DNA from: Kappaphycus alvarezii
Lineage: Eukaryota; Rhodophyta; Florideophyceae; Gigartinales; Solieriaceae
Assembly (NCBI GenBank): GCA_002205965.3
Contig: NADL03000739.1
Coordinates: forward strand, 496,001 to 560,000
Direction: 5' to 3'
DNA length: 64,000 nt
A program made the translations under genes and the position numbers. Below are positions 48,860 to 59,022 of the stretch, piece by piece. The first letter of the stretch is position 1. Each line of letters begins with the position of its first letter. Under the pieces are notes generated by a model, which was not told the origin of the DNA, did not search any database, and was given only the letters and a program-made list of their open reading frames with translations.

Positions 48860-48899
48860 TTACTGTACATACCCTCAGAACGGAGGTTCTCTGGAATAC

Positions 48900-49890
48900 A
48901 CAATTTCAAGTTGCGGCCTAAGTGTCGCTCAAAACTCCTTCCAACAAACAGCTGGCGTTATTCTGGACGAGTCTCGCCGCGTGACGAGCGAACAATGTTC
49001 GCTGCGCATCAGCAATCGGAATGGCTGCCCGTGTGGCAATGCCAGTCGGAACCCGGTTGGCGAAGTCCCGAGCGGAAGGGTGCCAGCCCCCCAACGTGGA
49101 GAGTGGAAGGGCAATGAAGCGATGCCCAGGACCCTTGGAACGTATCAACTCGGCAAAGCGAGTGTCCTTGCCCAGGCGAGCATGGTTAAGGGGCTTGAGT
49201 GGGCATCGCGCCAGGGAGGGAAGGCGGGCGGGGTCAGGGGATGGATAACAGTTACGTCATAATAGTCTGTGCTCCCGCTCTCTCCCAGCGCCTTGATGTC
49301 CGGGCGAACTGCATATCCGGGTTGTAGCGGCTCGAGGACAGGCTGTGGGGCAGCTTTGGAGAGATCTGCAGCAAACAAACGTGTCTGCGAGTCATGCCGC
49401 CACCCGCGTGTGGATCCATAGGCACAGCTCAGCGCGTGGTCACCATACTGATCCATGAGGGTCGTGCATCCCCCTTTGTGGCATTTCGAAGCTGGAGGAA
49501 ACAGTGGCACCCTGCATTACAGCTGCAACCACGTCTTGTAATTGCGGTCCGGGATGTAGGTACCCAACCCCGGAGCCGGTTGGCATGACAGCCAGTCCTT
49601 GCAACCCTCCACTGACAACGAGGCTCGGAATGCAACAGTCCTCTCATCTCCCTTCGGCATGGCATCAAAGGCCTTTTCCTCAACTGGGCGGACGAGTTGC
49701 CCCTGCCCAAACCTCTGCACTGGGTCGATAGCCGTGAAGTGGACCACCTTCTTGGGCGCCACTTGTGTCTTCCAGTCGTCGTGCGCCCGAACTGCGGATT
49801 TTTATGAATGAAGAGCAGTGTTCGGTAGCACAGCCAGAAGGGTCGAGCAAAGGGCACGCGTGAGTAATGGAAAGGTTGGCAGTCCTATGC
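48900..49890 (-). mobile_element. LINE-like retroelement, 5'-truncated copy 2
   Basis: On the minus strand one frame runs from 49,762 to 49,145 with a single stop near 49,517. Order: KKVVHFTAIDPVQRFGQG; a zinc-finger-like CHKGGC...HALSC (C-x4-C-x9-H-x4-C) followed by GWRHD; then RPDI and YYDVTVIHPL, which together look like a PD-(D/E)xK nuclease core as in restriction-like endonucleases of R2/R4-type LINEs. A frame change follows and a second frame (49,148-48,918) gives FIALPLSTLGGWHPSARDFA and a C-terminal helix ending EGVLSDT. Similarity to copy 1 starts abruptly near 49,890, so the copy looks 5'-truncated, typical of LINEs. The copia element sits directly at its 3' side. The nuclease assignment is an inference from motif order. 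Confidence 0.7.
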
Positions 49891-50214
49891 ACTTGTGATC
49901 AAGTGAAGATTAAGAGCAGCAACAGAGGGGGGGAAATTGGGGTGTTATAATGATTGAAAATAGGTTAGCCTATGTTCCAAACGCATTCAAATAATTGGTA
50001 CAAGTGGTCGGCATGGGGGAACCAAGAAAACGGAGTTCATCCGGGTCAAAGTCGGTAGAAGGCCGCCGCGAAACCAGCCAGCAGGCAGGCCGCGTTGGAC
50101 GTGGCAGCGGCCGCAAGCGTGCCTTTCCATGAAAAAAAAAGCAACAGAGTAACCATCACACAGTAAAAGTTTGCTCATTGACGGACATTGCAGCGGATCT
50201 TACCGTGATATGGT
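49891..50214. other. No gene recognised
   Basis: It is GC-richer around 50,040-50,130. CCGCGTTGGACGTGG...CAAGCGTGCCTTT resembles CCGCATTGGACATGA...CAGCGTGCCTTT at about 57,220-57,255, hinting at a shared small repeat. Confidence 0.35.
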
Positions 50215-50285
50215 ACTACTGTACTGTACATTACAGTATGAATTGTACAGTGCGCTGTACTGTGCTGTACAGTAGTGTACAGTAG
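50215..50285. repeat. TACAGTA/TACTGTA motif cluster
   Basis: GTACTGTAC, TACAGTA, TGTACAG, CTGTACTGTG and TGTACAGTAG follow each other almost without spacers. The same word is over-represented elsewhere in the window, especially in the copia LTRs. Confidence 0.8.
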
Positions 50286-50911
50286 ACAAGCGCGGAGGCA
50301 TACGGTAACGTCTCGCACCTATGGACGACGCGAGCCAGCTTGCCTGAGCGCCCATCCTTTTCCAGCTCACCCCCGGCATCTATGAGCGTACTGCACCACT
50401 TGTCCTCCAATCGGACCCTCAGACCTTCCTCGTCGGTTAAGCATGTGACTACCCCCACGGTTTTTGCGACCTCTCATTTGCTGCGCGTTCGCCGAGTGAA
50501 ATTTGCTGAAGCCGCCAGCATGGCTACGATGACACCCCGATCACCCCGCCCGGAAATATTCAAAGCACTCCGGATAAAACGAGCCCTTCGAATCGAGACA
50601 AAGTTCGAAAACAGCGCCACCAAGTATCGTGCATTTTCGCCCCTGATTTGTCCGACTGGCCTCACTGTCCTGACCGCCGCCGATAATTTCATTGCAATGT
50701 GCACAACGCGATTCTCTGTCCTGAAGTGGACCCGCCCTTTTGTGTAGTTGCACCACATGCCTTTCTCAGCATCCTTAGACATGTGCAGCCCCAGTCGACT
50801 CGAAGAAATGACCGTTTTCGTTGTCAAGTCTCCGATAACAACACCGCCGCTATGCACATCACCGCTGCTCACACGCCTATTCCCGTTCCCAGGTAGGACC
50901 CATCTTTCCAA
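50231..50911 (-). pseudogene. Unrecognised open frame with one stop
   Basis: A single minus-strand frame runs 50,911 to 50,231, interrupted by one stop at 50,474-50,476. It contains GGVVIGDLTTKTVISSSRLG and a second half with RVRLEDKWCSTLIDAGGELE. No family is recognised. The opposite strand is also open for 135 codons (50,340-50,747, S/P/T-rich) and continues in frame past its stop (LHHMPFSASLDMCSPSRLEE), so the coding strand is uncertain. Base composition is closer to coding than in the AT-rich gaps. Confidence 0.25.
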
Positions 50912-52260
50912 GCCTTTTCCGCGGTGAGCTTAAGGTTGGCCGTACCCGCCGTGATCCGGTCCTCTGTGATTTTTCCTGCACCTCAGAGTTGTCTAAATCC
51001 TTGAACGTTTTCGCCTTTTATCAAGCGCCCGCCCACCGCCCCATCCCATCTCTGGATCTTGCCACAGTCTACAAAAGCGATCGACATGATGTCCACACTC
51101 TTCGCACTTTTGTCAACGGCACTCCGCAGAGTACCAATGTGTCGACATTCGACATATTACTAGTGAACAAGCGCCGCTATCGCAGTGCCTGTCTTCGGAG
51201 CCTGACTCCTACGTCCTGGGAAATTATCGCGCAAAAACAAGCCCTTATCTCATAGCCTTTCGTGTCTTGTTCTTCAAGGAGCAAAGTGCCGCCAGTAGCG
51301 CTTCTGGTCTTCCGCATGGAGTGACCCATATCTGTTACATCCCGCGCGTCCCGTTGATGAGGAGAAGATTGACTTCATCGCGTACGGGGAATACTGTCTG
51401 ACTGTGACATGCCTTCACCTTACGCGCCCACATAGAGGATAATCGCCGAAGTCCAACTCGGGCATCTTGGATCTATTTTCTGTACCGGCGTTTCGGATGC
51501 GCCTCACCACGGAGGGGCGCTGGATAAATTTACATGCAAAGGGCGATGTAAACGTCCAGAAGGTACCGTTGTTATGCATATTTACTCTTTGGGCCAACGT
51601 GGGTAATGAGGGCAGTGCGATGTGTGTAAGGGGCGTTTCGCAGACCAGGGCCCATGAAATTGACGTGCAGTTGCGCATTGGTTGAAGGCATCCTCTGCTA
51701 AAGGACGTCCTGGTGAAGTGTGTGGCCCTTTACGGCTGTCTGTACTGCACCGCGACAAGGACCACTTAAGCACTGTTCACCGTTGGACCAAACCATTTCA
51801 ACTGCCATTGCCACACCACATTGTCCACTCACAAAAAGAATCCCTGACATTCTTGTGCTTTGCTCGGGTCTGTTACTGCTTGCTCCCCGTTCCCGTTCGT
51901 CCCTCTCTCCATATTATGGCACATATTTTGGAATGAGTGATGAGCGAGAACGAAGACCATATGCCTACCCTTAGTAGTCACCGAATTCCAGCCTAATTTT
52001 AGGTACTTTGCAACGTTGAACATTTGGACTGTACACCAGTGGTAATAGATGAAACTTAATACTGGGGCGTAATAAATTGCGGTGCCTTCTGGGCGTTAAT
52101 AGCGTCCTGAGGCGGACAAGCATTTGCAATGACTTGAATTTCGGGAGCCAGTTGCACAGCGTGAATGGTAAGCAGTGGGTAACGGGCACGAATAGATCGA
52201 ATGATGGCTGAGAGGAGAAGAGGAAGATTAGAATGGGCAAGTCGGTAGATCGGGAGTGGG
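50912..52260. other. Degraded coding-like sequence, family unknown
   Basis: Successive plus-strand frames (50,989-51,255; 51,467-51,685; 51,682-51,936; 51,720-51,974) each look protein-like, for instance MRLTTEGRWINLHAKGDVNV, but none matches a family I know. The phase changes between them suggest one decayed gene or element. Confidence 0.3.
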
Positions 52261-52264
52261 AAGT

Positions 52265-52584
52265 TTAGTCTAGGCGTCAAGGATGGCGATCGCGTTTACT
52301 TCTATAATGGCGACTTGCACCCATGCTTAACACACAAGACGCCCTTGCTACTAAAGGTCTTAAGCGGCAGCAAGGTCCGCAAGAACATCTTGCCTCGAAA
52401 TGCGGCCATTGTGTCAGAAAAGGTTCTGCAACAACGATTTCTTCTCGACTTTAACAAGATGAATGCGAATTTACGCGAAATATACGCACCTTTTCTTTCT
52501 GACGCCAGTGATAGCTACCGGACCACCGTCGGTTTTAAGTGCCATGCACAACTTCAGTGTTCCAAGTTCGTTGATGTACAGTGA
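52265..52584 (+). pseudogene. Unrecognised open frame in degraded region
   Basis: The plus frame reads VKDGDRVYFYNGDLHPCL and continues through NAAIVSEKVLQQRFLLDFNK to a stop at 52,584. The minus strand is full of stops here, so plus is the better coding strand. It has no recognisable domain. Together with neighbouring frames it may be the C-terminal portion of one decayed protein. Confidence 0.3.
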
Positions 52585-52638
52585 GAAGGCCCCCTCAGCA
52601 CCCGTGATCGCCTGCATACTTACGGTTGCCCATCATCC

Positions 52639-53228
52639 ATGCTAGTGCGCTTGCTCCTGAAGCCACCCGTCAGCTTTTGCATAAACCTTCCCGCCGCATT
52701 TTTGGGAGTAAATTTACCCTCCCTGGTCATCGACCTCTTTTTTTTCGGAGATGAATCCCCCCTACACCTCGCTTGTTATATTCCACCGCCCATGTTCTGT
52801 AATCGTACCGAACTCCATTGTGCAATCTTTACCTCTTTCCCCGGTTGCATTTTCTTTTACCGGTGGAATGAAGTTGGCCATGGAGTCAACAGGCATTCCA
52901 CCGTTCAAAAGTTCCGGATCCTCAGATCCGTCGCTGAATGTCTCGTTAAAGTCATCTTCAGATATGGTCCAGCCTGTGTGCTCAGTCGCTTCCGTTTTTG
53001 TTGACGGCCCCGAGAGCCCCTTCCCCATTTGAGTCGTAGTGCGGCCCTCACTTTGTATTGCTGATGATGCCGCGTTGCTGGGCGTAGTTGGCGAAGTCGC
53101 ATTTGAGGCTTGAGTGGGCGTGCGCTTCTTTTCCAGTTTGGCTGTTTATCACGGCTGTTTACGGACTTTAGCAACTGATCCATTTTCCGTTCAATTGAAC
53201 TCGTTAGCGCTCTCTTATCTGCATTCAT
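52639..53228. other. Overlapping frames on both strands, function unknown
   Basis: Minus-strand frames from 53,228 start MNADKRALTSSIERKMDQLL (possible coiled coil) and shift into an acidic, serine-rich stretch (SEDDFNETFSDGSEDPELLN) ending at 52,762. The plus strand is open too (52,751-53,032). The minus reading resembles an ORF1- or gag-like N-terminus, but this is not secure. Confidence 0.25.
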
Positions 53229-53963
53229 TGTTATTATCGAATCCTACAGATTTTCTTCACAGGGGAGCTTGGAGACTTTGTCAGTAGCATACTGGGGATT
53301 GGTAAGGCAATGGTCGCAGCGTCTTAAGTACAGCAGCCATGGCTTGGTCACGAGTGAAGCACTAAAGGTACAAAGTGTATTAGGTGGTAGATTTATGTTT
53401 TGAGAGAGGGTTTCTTAAAACTGCAGGTAAGCTGATGACATGAAAGGCCAGTGAGTTGTGACACTTGTTCGAAATATTAATGACATGGCGGTCAGGAATT
53501 GGCAATCTTGGCGCAATAATTCGATGCCATTCTTACATGCAGACTTTATGCCAATGTTTCAACTCCCTGATTCCGGTGGTAAGGACAACTGCGTCTCTTG
53601 ACTAAAGATTACATGGACAAGTGGGAGAAAAATCTTGGCGGTGATCTTTTACGGTAAGATTAGTATGGAGTCACATGAACCTCATGCAGTGAATCAGCTA
53701 ACCAAGTAAACTGTTTTCAGACTGGCATTAAGTAGGACGTCCGATTGAAGAAACCCGATTAAGTCATGCGACATATGCGGATTGGATTCAAGAAAGATGA
53801 CTACCCCTTACTATTTACGTGAGAGTGAGTTTCGTTCAAAAAGGATGTAACCTTTGCACCATGTTGAATCTTGAGTCCGAAATCCCTTTTTAGCATGGAA
53901 TTTACGTGGTTTCGTAAAGATACAAGGATGGGCTCACTTTAGGCAATTTTCAGGAAAAGGGCT
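53229..53963. other. No gene recognised
   Basis: Intergenic sequence upstream of the Hog pseudogene. No promoter could be assigned. Confidence 0.4.
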
Positions 53964-55868
53964 ATGTTTATAATGTGTGCCTCGCTCTCATTGCCAAGGC
54001 TCGATCCTCGACAGCAACTGCAAACATTAACAACGCGGAAAGCACAGTCAGCTCGGCTCCATTCATATCTTGACAGACGTACACTAGTTCAGGTTCAGCT
54101 CCAAAAGTCAAACGATGAACGTGAGCAGACTGTTTTTTTGCTTTTATCTTCTCTGTGCCTGACAAATGCCGAAATTCTCTTCAGAGAATGTGGGGGCCTT
54201 GCGGACATTAGCGATCTCGGTTCCAAGGGAATCTTCCCAAATGTTTGCATCAGAAACCATGCCTTTGATGGCCTCTCTCACACTTGGTCTTTTTGGAAAT
54301 CCCTTGTGGAAAATACCAACTTTACCTCGTGTGTGTTCCCACACCGTCCAGGTGTTGGTCTCAACTTCCATGGAACTATATGGCGGCATGTGGTTTTCAA
54401 GGACTGTACCTTTCGAAGCTTTGATAGCTCGAATGACTTGATTTCATTTGACCATACATCGTTTGAACATGTTCTATTCGAGAACTGCACATTTGATTCA
54501 ACGGCAAACGTAATGTTTTCCAATTTTGCCTTTACGAATGTTGAATTCCGCAATTGCTCATTTCACTCTGAGACAACTCTCAGACTGGGCACAATGTTTA
54601 GTTTACGGTTCGATCACTCAACTTTCGGGCCGAGGATGGAAAGATTAGAAACGACGGGGAGGGAAATGTCAAACTGTCGCAAGTATCCATGAACCGCCTG
54701 GACATTGAGAACTCGATCAGCACGCAGAATTTCGCATTCAGCAATCCTCGACTGATTTCCTAAGAATGATCGATTCCAAGCTTCACACAGTTGCGTGCCG
54801 CGAAAAGACTATTGGTGGACGAGGGCCGGAACAAAAAAGTGAATTGAACGACACCTTTCTTCAAGGGGTGACGTTCACGGATGGATTTTACTGTGATCAC
54901 GCCGAATTCGCGGCATGGAACTCCACAACACATCAGTGGAGTTCGCAATAGATCTCTCAAATTCGGAAATTGATCGGCTTGCTATTCTGAATGTGACATC
55001 GCTCTCCAATGACACGTGCAGTACTTTTGATCTCTCCGGAGCAATTATCCGGGGAAAAGACTGCGCGAAATTAACACTACAAAGGGCTCCTTCGCCGACG
55101 CTAGGTTCTCAGACGGAATCTTTCTCGAGAATTTCAGCATTTTGAATACACCGTTTGCCCTCAATGGAACGATATTTTCCACCGAACAGGTAAACGACGA
55201 ATGTTGCACAGTCAGTTGCGCAATACGTCAGTGCAAGTGTGATGTCCCTCTTGAGCCCTTGTCCTGTCCCGTTGGCGATTCATCGGTCAACATCAACGTC
55301 AAGGGATCATGCTTCCCAGCCGGGCCACGGTGTCTGTCATCGACTCCCTCAGTATGTCCAAGGAGATCGCCATGAGCAACCTGCGGCACGGGCACCGCGT
55401 GCTCCAGCGGGACGGGACACATAGCAGCGACGTGTATTTCTTTGGACACAAAACAACAGACTTTGCCCAGTACATCGTCTTTACTAGCTACGTTGCGCTA
55501 TCCGCTACTGCAAGCAAGGAATACAAACTCGCAATTAGTCACGAGCATTTACTCCCCGTCATCGGCCGTGGTCTTGTTCCGGCAAGGCTTGTACAACGAG
55601 GAGACGCGCTTTACTCAGAGGATGGGGGCCGCGCGGTGGTAGATCGGATTGAGTACAAAGTAATGAAGGGATGTTTGCGCCCACCACCCTTAGCGGGGAA
55701 ATGGTAGTGAACGGGATTGTGGTATCTTGCTATACGGAGATTGTCCCCGCTTGGCTGGCTCACGCAGCGCTTGCACCGTTGCGTGCAGTTTATAAACTTG
55801 GGCGCGCGGGTAGGACATTAGCGGGACGGGTACAATTTCTGCATCAGCAGAGTTTGGGATGTGGGTGA
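53964..55868 (+). pseudogene. Hedgehog-type Hint (Hog) protein with beta-helix N-terminus, broken
   Basis: Hog domains are self-cleaving Hint modules that use an N-terminal cysteine for an N-S acyl shift and, in animal Hedgehog, attach a sterol to the upstream part. The upstream part (about 54,160-55,140) has spaced VFKDCTF, LFENCTF and EFRNCSF units resembling pentapeptide-type right-handed beta-helix repeats, with many NxT/S sites. A cysteine cluster (ECCTVSCAIRQCKCDV, about 55,198-55,246) precedes the Hint start GSCFPAG with the nucleophile Cys codon at 55,310-55,312, followed by ATVSV. Conserved blocks follow: AISHEHLLPV (about 55,530-55,560), LVQRGDALYS, FAPTTLSGEMVVNGIVVSCY (55,674 onward) and LAHAALAPLRAVYKLG, matching Hedgehog's APLTxxGTxVVDxVxASCY...LAHxxxAPLR. 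The blocks lie in different phases: about six frame changes, near 54,620, 54,750, 54,930, 55,090, 55,315 and 55,680. Small introns or assembly indels are alternatives. The true start is unclear. An alternative frame near 53,970 encodes a hydrophobic VCLALIAKARSS. Confidence 0.75.
55310..55868 (+). other. Hint/Hog autoprocessing domain within the pseudogene
   Basis: The span runs from the catalytic cysteine to the stop. The SxxHLL block, the GD turn (QRGDALYS) and the VNGIVVSCY strand are in Hint order. The region after LAHAALAPLR is only about 25 residues, shorter than the sterol-recognition region of animal Hedgehog, so sterol transfer cannot be inferred. Confidence 0.75.
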
Positions 55869-56325
55869 GGGGCTGCAGGTGACTTTCGGGGAACCGGCAC
55901 CTTGGGTTCAACACTGGTGCGACAGTGTATAGTGCTTTTCATAATTAGGAATAATTGAATAGATGATAACTAAAGTAGTTATTCCGTTGAGCTGCAGATT
56001 GGCAGCAATGAAGCCAGGAACACACGTTTCGAACTTTTCTGCTTAAGCATACCTTCCAAGGTATTCCCTACAGGGAATGAGCCACGTGCGATTGAGCGAT
56101 TGTACTCCGTAAGAGGATTTGGGGGGGGGGATGAACAATGTCCACTGCTCTTCTTTTGTTGAGAAAAGAGAGTAGTTGACCTACTGCGCGTCTTTTCCAA
56201 AAAAAGATCGACTTGGTTCTTTAACATTTGAAAGGTGCGGTTCGGCTACCCCCGGTGTATGCTAAACGTCCAATGAAGAATGCTTCCTATTGATGTACCA
56301 TTACAAGAGAGCATATCATCAGAAG
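55869..56325. other. No gene; contains a 10-G run
   Basis: A homopolymer of ten G lies at 56,121-56,130. No frame is supported. Confidence 0.45.
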
Positions 56326-56772
56326 TTAAGGACAATAGAATACGGTGAAAGTCATGTTGAGGTTGAGACTGCACTTTTGGTCAACCCGGTCATTGCAAAT
56401 GAAGAGGTAAAGGAGTACTGAATCAGTTTTAGAGAAATCGTTATAAACATTGGTCATATGTGGGCCCTCATACTCATCTTTCGACATGATTATTGGCATA
56501 ATTGGACAGGATCCATCACCGGTAATTGCGTCTTTTCCAACGCCCTGTTTGCTGTACTGTCTCATCAATGAGCAATTTTTGCCAACTACGCTGTATAGGA
56601 TTGCAATGTCTTCTTTCCGGTGACGCTTACTACATCTCATCAAAAAGGCCGCCATCACACCTGCAGATAAAGTACACCACTCTAAGGACTCAAGAAAGAA
56701 AGGGGAATCACAAAGCAGCACCGTAGTGTCCTCTCCGTATGAAAGCCTCTCAGAGAAATGACCTTTCCCCAC
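56326..56772 (-). CDS. Hypothetical protein, 148 aa
   Basis: An uninterrupted ATG-to-stop frame on the minus strand, longer than expected by chance for this base composition. It has a moderately hydrophobic stretch (LEWCTLSAGVMAAFLMRC) and a C-terminal part with VYNDFSKTDSVLLYLFICND. No domain is recognised, there is no obvious signal peptide, and no close paralogue was seen. It lies just beyond the group of minus-strand orphan frames downstream of the repeated cassette, so it may be another diverged member. It could also be a chance frame. Confidence 0.25.
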   Translation of the reverse strand: MGKGHFSERLSYGEDTTVLLCDSPFFLESLEWCTLSAGVMAAFLMRCSKRHRKEDIAILYSVVGKNCSLMRQYSKQGVGKDAITGDGSCPIMPIIMSKDEYEGPHMTNVYNDFSKTDSVLLYLFICNDRVDQKCSLNLNMTFTVFYCP

Positions 56773-57660
56773 CCATAACTACACAAATCCTACATTTGAG
56801 ATACCGTCAGATCAGCTATTCGTGCTGTAGGTCCTTCACTTTGGTCTGAATGCAAGTTCATTGGACTTCTATCCTTCGTAACACTCTCAGTATCTAACCT
56901 TACCCTCAGCTCGGGAAAGGTCCTTGAAAGACATGCTGTTCACGGCGTTGCTCCTGGTAATAGGTCGAGCTTTCGTTTTTTCGGCTGAGCAGTAAATTAG
57001 TTCTGTATTACGCCCTTCAGTCTACGTGAAACCGATCCTCTAGCTAGTCCACTGTTGCTGAGGGGAAGTTTTGGGTGTTATCACTGCTGGAAGATATATT
57101 CGATCTATGCTAAAAGTTTTCCAGACAACCATAATCGACCCAAATAGGTGTGCGGACAAATTAATGGGGGAGGAACTTCACTCCCTAATACACCGCCTTG
57201 AGGCCTTCCATCAAGCAAGCCGCATTGGACATGACGCCTGCTTCAGCGTGCCTTTAACCTCAAGAAACATCAAAAAATGTTTTGTCAATTCGTTTATTGT
57301 ACAGTGATCTGGCGGCTTCTGGCCCTTCATTCCCTCTAAGAGTTTCAGGTGCAGGCAAATCCTGGTTAGTAACTTGGTGGTGTATGCCAGACGAGGCAGT
57401 GCTGAAATGGCCAACTCATAAAATTTCATCGAAGTCCTTTCCCTTTTCTGAAATAGGCTCTGTGTCGTTTTTTTCTCTTCTCTTAGTCAACTCACCCCTT
57501 ACGCTACTGCTCTATATAACCACCTAAACGTGCATAAGCTAAGTTTCGTCGAACAGAAGCGAACACCACTGCCACAGGGCGTACGTCTTGGTGACAGAAG
57601 GGCTACACTATCACGCCATAATGGCTCAACTGATATGTCGACGTCTTTATTTCTATTTCT
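56773..57660. other. No firm gene
   Basis: The minus strand just left of the 57.66-kb cassette reads, with breaks, SSEYLSSTIYPYHGTQ, resembling GSEYLFSRRFIPIIWYS at 61.9 kb. It is therefore probably a decayed paralogue of that frame. Confidence 0.35.
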
Positions 57661-58040
57661 GAGTACCATGATAGGGGTAAATTGTCGAAGAGAGATACTC
57701 AGAACTAACTACCCCAAGAAGGAGGTGTTGCAAGCGACAAAAGTGCTACCATGGTATAGTTGAACGAACAAAAAGGAGTTCATATGGAAGAGAGTTGAGA
57801 GGGCTACAAGCAAGTTTGGAAGGGGCAGGGTGTACCACTGATGCTCTGCGACCAGCGTAGAAAAAATGTTTCTTGGGTCTGGAATTGACTCTGAACTTTC
57901 TACTAGTCGGGACTTGACTTGAAGTTGTCTGCCAACTTGTTTAATTTTCACAGGAGGAAGCAGTTTATTCAGCTTATATAAACTTTCGGCTACCCCTAAA
58001 AGCCGAACGAAACCACAGAAGATACCAGGAAATGCATAAA
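57661..58040 (-). repeat. Upstream cassette repeat, copy A
   Basis: A 0.38-kb direct repeat of 61,867-62,250 starting at GAGTACCA. It contains TTATATAAGC on the minus strand (57,972-57,980 region) and the AAGTTGT/CTTGGGTCT core at about 57,870-57,935. Confidence 0.85.
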
Positions 58041-58140
58041 AACACATTATGTGGACGATATACTCTAAACAAAAGATACTTAAGAAACTAACAATCAATA
58101 TGGTACTCTTATTTCCCATTCTATAAATCAGATCCAAACA

Positions 58141-59022
58141 ACTCCTCTAAAATATCCGTGCTGCCCAAGCAGTCCCCATATCTGCGAACGGCTCATAGCT
58201 CTCTATTTCCTCCTGGGAGATATCTAAACAACTAAAGATATCTCCATCCGGTTCCAGCATCGGCACCACTTGTTCCATACTCTCCAGTCCAGGCCCCACC
58301 ACTCCAACACTTTCCATGCCACCTTCTCCTCATCCACCTCGTCCGTGTCCTCATCCATCTCCCCGTTATTAACTTCATAGACCAATTCAGGGGCTACCTA
58401 CTCCTCAAACGTCTCCCCAGCTCCTCCTCGATGTCCACTCCCGCCCCATACCTACCTCCTCCGCCTCATCCTCAATAAAAAGGCGACGCACGAATTCGAT
58501 CACCTTCGTTTTGGTTTTCCGGCGCAGGTAGTCATCACTGTCAGTAGGTACGAAAGGAAGAAGTGGGATAGAGTTCAGGGGGCGGGGATGGCGATTCTTG
58601 GAAATGACTTTCGAGGGGAATATATTTTTCATTTTGTTAGGCTTTGGGGAATGGGAGGCAATGGAGGGTGTTTTGAGTGTGTGGGGGGAGAGGAGTGATG
58701 AGTGAAATGATCGGGGACGTTTGAAACTTGGAATAAAGGGGTTTAAATAGGCTCGCGGACAGGTTCTATAGATTAGGAATAGGTAAAATAAATCTTCAAG
58801 GGATTTTGAAGTAGTGCATTTGCGCCTTTTTCTCAAAAAAGCGAATTTAGAGTAGGAGGTAAGCAAAAAGGGAAAAAATTGATTCGGGATCGATTCAGGG
58901 GGGTAGATACAGTATAGAAATATCTGGATAAAATGGAAGTAAATTTGGAGAGGGCCGCGGCACTGATAAGCAGGGCTCAGGGAGGACGAGGAAGGACCGG
59001 AACTATAAGAAATTTTTGACAA
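58141..59022 (-). pseudogene. Hypothetical acidic protein, probably broken
   Basis: A 205-codon frame (59,022-58,405) has a low-complexity, probably untranslated first half. A methionine at about 58,632 starts a better protein: MKNIFPSKVISKNRHPRPLN, then PTDSDDYLRRKTKTKVIEFV and an acidic IEDEAEEVG. In another phase the sequence continues to an acidic C-terminus (LEPDGDIFSCLDISQEEIES, about 58,255-58,190) ending in a stop near 58,150. I recognise no family. An intron or a frame change must lie near 58,420 if both parts belong together. TATA-like sequence is present upstream but not diagnostic. Confidence 0.3.

Noticed and set aside
57709-58137. A 142-codon minus-strand frame
   Set aside because: It runs through the repeated cassette including its TATA-like box, so it is most likely non-coding.
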